A stretch of DNA of 64,000 nt from VBDM01 sp035499735 (GTDB lineage: Bacteria > Pseudomonadota > Gammaproteobacteria > Burkholderiales > SG8-39). Both the position numbers and the translations under genes were made by a program. Under the pieces are notes generated by a model that saw only the letters and a program-made list of their open reading frames with translations, had not been told where the DNA came from and searched no databases. How positions within the stretch are numbered: the first letter of the stretch is position 1; each line of letters starts with the position of its first letter. This document shows, in pieces, positions 56,307-64,000 of the stretch. The stretch lies in assembly GCA_035499735.1 (NCBI GenBank), contig DATJYC010000081.1, positions 11,599-75,598 of the forward strand. The letters run 5' to 3'.

Positions 56307-57123
56307 AGGTCGGCCCCGCCTGGTTCATGGTGTAGAAGTGCAGGCCGGGGGCGCCGGCCGAGAGCAGGCGGTCGCACAGCTCTGTCACCACGTCCAGGCC
56401 CAGGTTGCGTACCGAGCCGACGTCGTCGCCGAAGCCCTGCATCTTCAGCCGCAGCCAGCGCGGGATGTCGGCCCCGCAATTGTCCGAGAAGCGCGCGAGC
56501 TGCGAGAAGTTGCCTATCGGCATGATGCCGGGGACGATGGGCACCGTGATGCCGGCCGCCTCGCAGTCGTCGATGAAACGGAAATAGGAGTCGGCGTTGA
56601 AGAAGTACTGGGTGATCGCCGAATTCGCGCCGGCGTCCAGCTTGCGCTTGAAGTTGGCGAGATCGTCCGCGGGGCTCCTCGCCTGGGGGTGGAACTCGGG
56701 GTAGCAGGCGACGTCGATCTGGAAGTGGTCGCCGGTGCGCTCGCGGATGAACGCGACGAGGTCGCTGGCGTGGCGCAGCTCTCCGGCGCTCGCCGCGCCC
56801 GAGGGCAGGTCGCCTCGCAGTGCGACCACGTGGTCGACGTCCTTCGCGCGGTACAGGTCGAGCGTCGCCGCGACGTCGGCGCGGGTCGCGCCGATGCAGG
56901 AGATATGCGGTGCGGCGGGATGCCCCGCGTTCCGGATCTCCAGGACCGTCTCTAGCGTGCGGTCCCGGGTGGAGCCTCCGGCGCCGTAGGTGCAGGAGAA
57001 GAACCTCGGCTTGAGCTGCGCGAGCTGCTTCCACGTTGCGCGCAGCTTCGCCATGCCCTCCGGCGTCTTCGGCGGGAAGAACTCGAAGCTGAACGTCCTC
57101 GGGTGTTTCCTCTGCGACTCCAT
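56278..57123 (-). CDS. metF: 5,10-methylenetetrahydrofolate reductase
   Basis: FAD-dependent TIM barrel of 281 residues that makes 5-methyl-THF for MetH. FSFEFFPPKTPEGM near the N-terminus, SCTYGAGGSTRDRTLE and ALRGDLP are family signatures; Glu14 in FEFFPP is the usual catalytic residue. It starts one base after the metH stop, so the two are co-transcribed and functionally linked. Convergent with the iclR gene. Confidence 0.95.
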   Translation of the reverse strand: MESQRKHPRTFSFEFFPPKTPEGMAKLRATWKQLAQLKPRFFSCTYGAGGSTRDRTLETVLEIRNAGHPAAPHISCIGATRADVAATLDLYRAKDVDHVVALRGDLPSGAASAGELRHASDLVAFIRERTGDHFQIDVACYPEFHPQARSPADDLANFKRKLDAGANSAITQYFFNADSYFRFIDDCEAAGITVPIVPGIMPIGNFSQLARFSDNCGADIPRWLRLKMQGFGDDVGSVRNLGLDVVTELCDRLLSAGAPGLHFYTMNQAGPTSTIWQRLGI

Positions 57124-57124
57124 G

Positions 57125-60814
<3,690 letters not shown>

Positions 60815-60859
60815 TTTGACCCGGGTAGCATCATCGCCCACCCGAGGTTATGAATCCAG

Positions 60860-60893
60860 TGAAAGTTCTTGAGAAAAGCATGAATGTAGTGCA
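60860..60893. promoter_or_regulatory. metR box: Two MetR-box-like operators between metH and metR
   Basis: TGAAAGTTCTTGA (60860-60872) and TGAATGTAGTGCA (60881-60893) each match the MetR consensus TGAANNTNNTTCA with one mismatch. They are 21 bases apart, two turns of the helix. They lie in the gap upstream of both genes, as in other MetR-controlled loci. TTGAGA (60869-60874), 17 bases and CATAGT (60892-60897) may be the metR promoter. Confidence 0.55.
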
Positions 60894-60903
60894 TAGTTTA
60901 GTC

Positions 60904-61818
60904 GTGCTCGAGATCCGCCACCTGCGCTCCCTGATCGCGCTCGCCGAGAGCGGCACCGTGTCGCGCGCGGCCGAGCGCGTGCACCTCACCCAGTCTGCGC
61001 TGTCGCACCAGCTGCGCGCGCTCGAGTCGCACTACGGGGCGCCGGTGGTGAAGCGCCACGGCCAGTCGGTGAAGCTCACGGAATCCGGGCAGAGGCTGGT
61101 CGCGCTGGCCCGCTCGGTGATGGGCGAGGTGCAGACCGCGGAGCGCGACCTGGCGAAGCTCGCGAAGTCGCCGGCGCGCACGCTGCGCATCGCCCTGGAA
61201 TGCCACACCTGCTTCGACTGGCTGATGCCGATCATGGACGTGTTCCGCAAGGAATGGCCCGAGGTCGAGCTCGACCTCGTCTCGGGGTTCCATCCCAACC
61301 CGGTCGACATGCTCACCGAGGGCAAGACCGACCTCGTGATCGGCTCGGAGAACAAGCCGCGCCGCGGCATCGTGTTCCACCCTCTGTTCCGCTTCGAGAT
61401 CCTCGCAGTCTTGCCGACCGACCACCCCTTGCGCGAGAAGCGCTACCTGAGCGCCGGAGATTTCGCGAAGGAAACGCTGATCACCTATCCGGTGCCCGAG
61501 GAGCGCATCGACCTAGTGCGCAAAGTGCTCAAGCCTGCCGGTGTGCACCCGACGCGGCGAACGGCAGAGCTGACCGTTGCGATTCTCCAATTGGTCGCGA
61601 GCCGGCGCGGCGTCGCCGCGCTGCCCAACTGGGGCATCAAGAACTACGTCGACTACAAGTACGTCATCGCGCGCAGCATCGGCAAGAGCGGATTGTGGAG
61701 CAACCTGCACGCGGCGACCACGCCCGAGACGGCGCGTCAGCCCTTCCTGCGGGATTTTCTCGAGACGGCGCGGCGCGAGTGCTTTTCGCGGCTGGACGGG
61801 GTCGTCCCGGTGCAATAG
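60904..61818 (+). CDS. metR: LysR-family regulator MetR
   Basis: A 304-residue regulator. The helix-turn-helix runs TVSRAAERVHLTQSALSHQLRALE (in part), and the effector domain begins RIALECHTCFDWLMPIMDVF, a MetR hallmark for homocysteine sensing. GTG at 60904 (VLEIRHLRSL) matches the family N-terminus; ATGs at 60850 and 60880 are in frame but would run through the operators. It probably activates metH and metF when homocysteine accumulates. No Shine-Dalgarno is visible before the GTG. Confidence 0.88.
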   Translation: MLEIRHLRSLIALAESGTVSRAAERVHLTQSALSHQLRALESHYGAPVVKRHGQSVKLTESGQRLVALARSVMGEVQTAERDLAKLAKSPARTLRIALECHTCFDWLMPIMDVFRKEWPEVELDLVSGFHPNPVDMLTEGKTDLVIGSENKPRRGIVFHPLFRFEILAVLPTDHPLREKRYLSAGDFAKETLITYPVPEERIDLVRKVLKPAGVHPTRRTAELTVAILQLVASRRGVAALPNWGIKNYVDYKYVIARSIGKSGLWSNLHAATTPETARQPFLRDFLETARRECFSRLDGVVPVQ

Positions 61819-61824
61819 CCCGCG

Positions 61825-62703
61825 CTACCGGCTCATCCAGCGCACCGGGATCCCCGTGATATCTCCCTTTCCGAGCCCCGCCTTCGAAGCCTCGTCGTAG
61901 CAATCCAGCGCGCGCGCGGTGACCGGCAGCTCAGTCCCGAGCGCCTTCGCCTCCTCGACCATGGTGCGCAGGTCCTTGCGCATTGCGTCGATGTCGACGG
62001 TGATCGGGCCTGTGTCTTTCCCCTGGATCGCGGCGGCGAGGACGGCGGCGCGGTTCCTGAGCGCCGTCGGGCCGCCCGAGGTGTCGCCGAAGATGTCGAC
62101 GAGGCGCGCCGCGTCCAGCCCGAGGGGACGAACGAGCGCGAGCGCCTCGCCGAAGGCCTGCCAGAAGACGAGGAGCGGCAGGTTGATCGCGAGCTTCATG
62201 CTCGCCCCGGCCCCGACCGGGCCGACATGCTCGATGCGCCGGCACATCTGCTCGAGCAGAGGCTTCGCGCGCGCGACGTCCGCGGTCTCGCCCCCGACGA
62301 AGCCGAAGAGCTTGCCGTCCTTTGCCGGGCCGATCGTGCCGCCGACCGGACACTCGATCATCGCCGCGCCCCTCGCCCGGATCTTTCCGGCGAGCGCGCG
62401 CTCGGTGTCGGGCCTGACCGTGCTCATCTCGACGAAGAGCTTGCCGCTCACGCTTCCCGACAGGAGGCCCTCCCGGCCGTGGTAGGCGGCGTCGATCGCG
62501 GCCGCGTCGGTGAGGAGGGTGATGACGACCTCCGAGGCGGTTGCGAGCTGCGCGGGGGTCGCGGCGACCCTGGCACCCGCCGCCGCGAGCGGCCGGGTCT
62601 TCTCCGCGGTGCGGTTCCACACGGCGACCTCGTGGCCGACGCCCAGCAGGCGCTGGGCGATAGCGCTTCCCATTCTCCCGGTGCCCGCGATGCCGATCTT
62701 CAA
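61825..62703 (-). CDS. NAD(P)-dependent oxidoreductase, beta-hydroxyacid dehydrogenase family
   Basis: A 292-residue member of the 3-hydroxyisobutyrate/tartronate-semialdehyde reductase family. GTGRMG is near the N-terminus (about residues 7-12), ECPVGGTIGPAKDGKL is the substrate-binding loop, and Lys in MKLAINLPLLVF is catalytic. The start TTG at 62703 is chosen because GAGGAGG lies five bases before it; a GTG at 62709 is an alternative. It resembles the gene at 31085-31966 in fold. Divergent from a CocE-like hydrolase. Confidence 0.86.
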   Translation of the reverse strand: MKIGIAGTGRMGSAIAQRLLGVGHEVAVWNRTAEKTRPLAAAGARVAATPAQLATASEVVITLLTDAAAIDAAYHGREGLLSGSVSGKLFVEMSTVRPDTERALAGKIRARGAAMIECPVGGTIGPAKDGKLFGFVGGETADVARAKPLLEQMCRRIEHVGPVGAGASMKLAINLPLLVFWQAFGEALALVRPLGLDAARLVDIFGDTSGGPTALRNRAAVLAAAIQGKDTGPITVDIDAMRKDLRTMVEEAKALGTELPVTARALDCYDEASKAGLGKGDITGIPVRWMSR

Positions 62704-62728
62704 GTTCACCTCCTCTTGATCCGGTTCA

Positions 62729-62776
62729 TTGACACCGCGACAAAGCGTGGGGTCAAATTTGGCCGACAACTATAAC
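62729..62776 (+). promoter_or_regulatory. Candidate promoter for the CocE-like gene
   Basis: A perfect TTGACA (62729-62734) is followed after 18 bases by TCAAAT (62753-62758); a better -10, TATAAC, lies at 62771-62776 but without a good -35. GGAG precedes the ATG at 62796 by one base only. Either way the leader is short. Confidence 0.4.
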
Positions 62777-62795
62777 AGCGGCAAACCACCGGAGC

Positions 62796-64000
62796 ATGGC
62801 GTCCCCCAAGAGCGAAATCCGCGACGGAATGCGCATCGACTGGGATGTGCCGATCCGCATGGACGACGGCCTCGTCCTGCGCTGCGACGTGTTCCGCCCG
62901 GAGAAGGAGGGACGCCATCCGGTGATCCTCAGCTACGGCCCCTACGCGAAGGGCCTCGCGTTCCAGGAGGGCTATCCGAGCGCCTGGCAGCGCATGGTGG
63001 CCGAGCATCCGGACGTGGCGTACGGGTCGACCAACAAGTACCAGAACTGGGAGGTCGTCGACCCCGAGAAATGGGTTCCCGAGGGTTACGCCTGCGTGCG
63101 GGTCGATTCGCGCGGCTGCGGGCGCTCTCCGGGCTTCGTCGACCACTTCTCACCGCGCGAGACCCGCGACTTCTACGACTGCATCGAGTGGGCCGGCGTC
63201 CAGCCGTGGTCGAGCGGGAAAGTCGGCCTGAACGGCATCTCCTACTACGGCATCAACCAGTGGCACGTGGCGTCGCTTGCCCCGCCGCATCTCGCGGCGA
63301 TGTGCATCTGGGAGGGCGCCGCGGACTGGTACCGCGACATGACCCACCACGGCGGAATCCTCTCCACGTTCTGGGCCAACTGGTACGACATGCAGGTGAA
63401 GACGGTCCAGTACGGCCTGGGCCGCCGCGGGCCCCGCAGCCGCGTCACCGGCGAGCTCGTGTGCGGCGACGAGACGCTGTCCGACGCGGAGCTGCAGAAA
63501 AACCGCAGCGATTTCGGCGACGAGATCCTCGCGCACCCGCTCGACGACGCCTACCACCGGGCGCGCTCCCCGGTGTGGGAGAAGATCCAGGTCCCGTTTC
63601 TCTCGGCCGCCAACTGGGGGGGGCAGGGGCTGCATCCGCGCGGCAACTTCGAGGGCTTCGTGCGCGCCGCGTCGAAAGAGAAATGGCTGGAGGCGCACGG
63701 TATCGAGCACTGGACGCATTTCTACACGGACTACGGCGTCGCCCTGCAGAAGCGCTTCTTCGCCTACTACCTGAAGGGCGAAAGGAACGGCTGGAACGGC
63801 CAGCCGCGCGTGCAGCTCCAGGTGCGCCATGTCGATCGCTTCGTCGAGCGGCACGAGGCCGAGTGGCCGATCGCGCGCACGCGCTGGACCCGGCTCTACC
63901 TCGACGCGGCGGGACACGCGCTGCGCCGCGAAGCGCCGAAGGCTTCCGCCAGGGCGGGCTACGCTGCGCTCGGCGACGGCCTGACGTTCGTGTCGGAGCC
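62796..64000 (+). CDS. CocE/NonD family alpha/beta hydrolase (partial)
   Basis: At least 401 residues, running off the window without a stop. It begins MASPKSEIRDGM, then IRMDDGLVLRCDVFRP and ILSYGPYAKG, family features of X-Pro dipeptidyl-peptidase/CocE-type acyl hydrolases. VRVDSRGCGRSPGF and the nucleophile motif GISYYG (about residues 147-152) follow. It should hydrolyse an ester or amide by a Ser-Asp-His triad. Its 3' end and the C-terminal jelly-roll domain lie outside the window. Confidence 0.85.
   Translation, partial: MASPKSEIRDGMRIDWDVPIRMDDGLVLRCDVFRPEKEGRHPVILSYGPYAKGLAFQEGYPSAWQRMVAEHPDVAYGSTNKYQNWEVVDPEKWVPEGYACVRVDSRGCGRSPGFVDHFSPRETRDFYDCIEWAGVQPWSSGKVGLNGISYYGINQWHVASLAPPHLAAMCIWEGAADWYRDMTHHGGILSTFWANWYDMQVKTVQYGLGRRGPRSRVTGELVCGDETLSDAELQKNRSDFGDEILAHPLDDAYHRARSPVWEKIQVPFLSAANWGGQGLHPRGNFEGFVRAASKEKWLEAHGIEHWTHFYTDYGVALQKRFFAYYLKGERNGWNGQPRVQLQVRHVDRFVERHEAEWPIARTRWTRLYLDAAGHALRREAPKASARAGYAALGDGLTFVSE

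Noticed and set aside
60815..60903. Cobalamin or SAM/SAH riboswitch before metH
   Set aside because: The gap is under 90 bases and shows no riboswitch core; MetR boxes explain the region better.

Overview
The window looks like a chromosomal segment of a high-GC betaproteobacterium. The protein-quality-control run tRNA-Leu, tig, clpP, clpX, lon, hupB, tRNA-Val, tRNA-Asp, ppiD followed by fabI is a familiar betaproteobacterial arrangement. hpnCDE (squalene/hopanoid synthesis), MetR/MetH/MetF, LigAB-type ring cleavage and an abundance of solute-binding proteins also fit a soil or freshwater heterotroph of that class. I see no rRNA, phage, insertion sequence or CRISPR array. Genus is not determinable by eye.

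Layout. 1-4.0 kb: the end of radA, a Dyp-type peroxidase, and convergent hpnE-hpnD-hpnC. 4.0-12.7 kb: four chaperone/protease genes, HU, PpiD and three tRNAs. 12.7-20.1 kb: fabI (minus strand), then a four-gene oligopeptide-type ABC importer with translationally overlapping genes and a doubly anchored substrate-binding protein. 20.1-24.4 kb (minus): class I fumarase, a small alpha-beta barrel protein, an EamA exporter and an extradiol dioxygenase LigBA pair. 24.5-32.0 kb (plus): acetyl-CoA synthetase, then a six-gene unassigned pathway (MetE-like methyltransferase, SnoaL-like, DoxX-like, Gfo/Idh/MocA oxidoreductase, EboE-like TIM barrel, 3-hydroxyisobutyrate-dehydrogenase-like), closed by tRNA-Ser.

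32.1-49.3 kb (plus) is the most unusual part. A long colinear run, many genes overlapping start-to-stop, encodes in order: a DUF4124 protein, ApbE flavin transferase, a triheme lipoprotein with a hydrazine-synthase-alpha-like propeller, a Cys-rich lipoprotein with a CX4CH motif, an SH3/beta-barrel protein, a second small beta-barrel, a TlpA thioredoxin, a DUF4266 lipoprotein, a DUF3570 outer-membrane protein, a coiled-coil periplasmic protein, three TPR proteins (two of them lipoproteins), a small periplasmic protein, an ExbB-like protein, two ExbD-like proteins and an AgmX/PglI-type TonB-like transducer. I read it as a candidate envelope-spanning redox machine: covalent flavin and heme carriers, outer-membrane barrels, a TPR scaffold and a proton-motive-force motor. 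One ExbD paralogue carries Asn where the proton-carrying Asp should be.

49.3-56.3 kb: a second catabolic neighbourhood (benzoylformate-decarboxylase-like ThDP enzyme, an AT-richer methyltransferase, an EutA-like reactivase without its enzyme, a bicupin, an orphan solute-binding protein, an IclR regulator). 56.3-61.8 kb: metF, metH and divergent metR, with two MetR-box-like 13-mers between metH and metR. 61.8-64.0 kb: a beta-hydroxyacid-dehydrogenase-like gene and a CocE/NonD hydrolase that runs off the edge.
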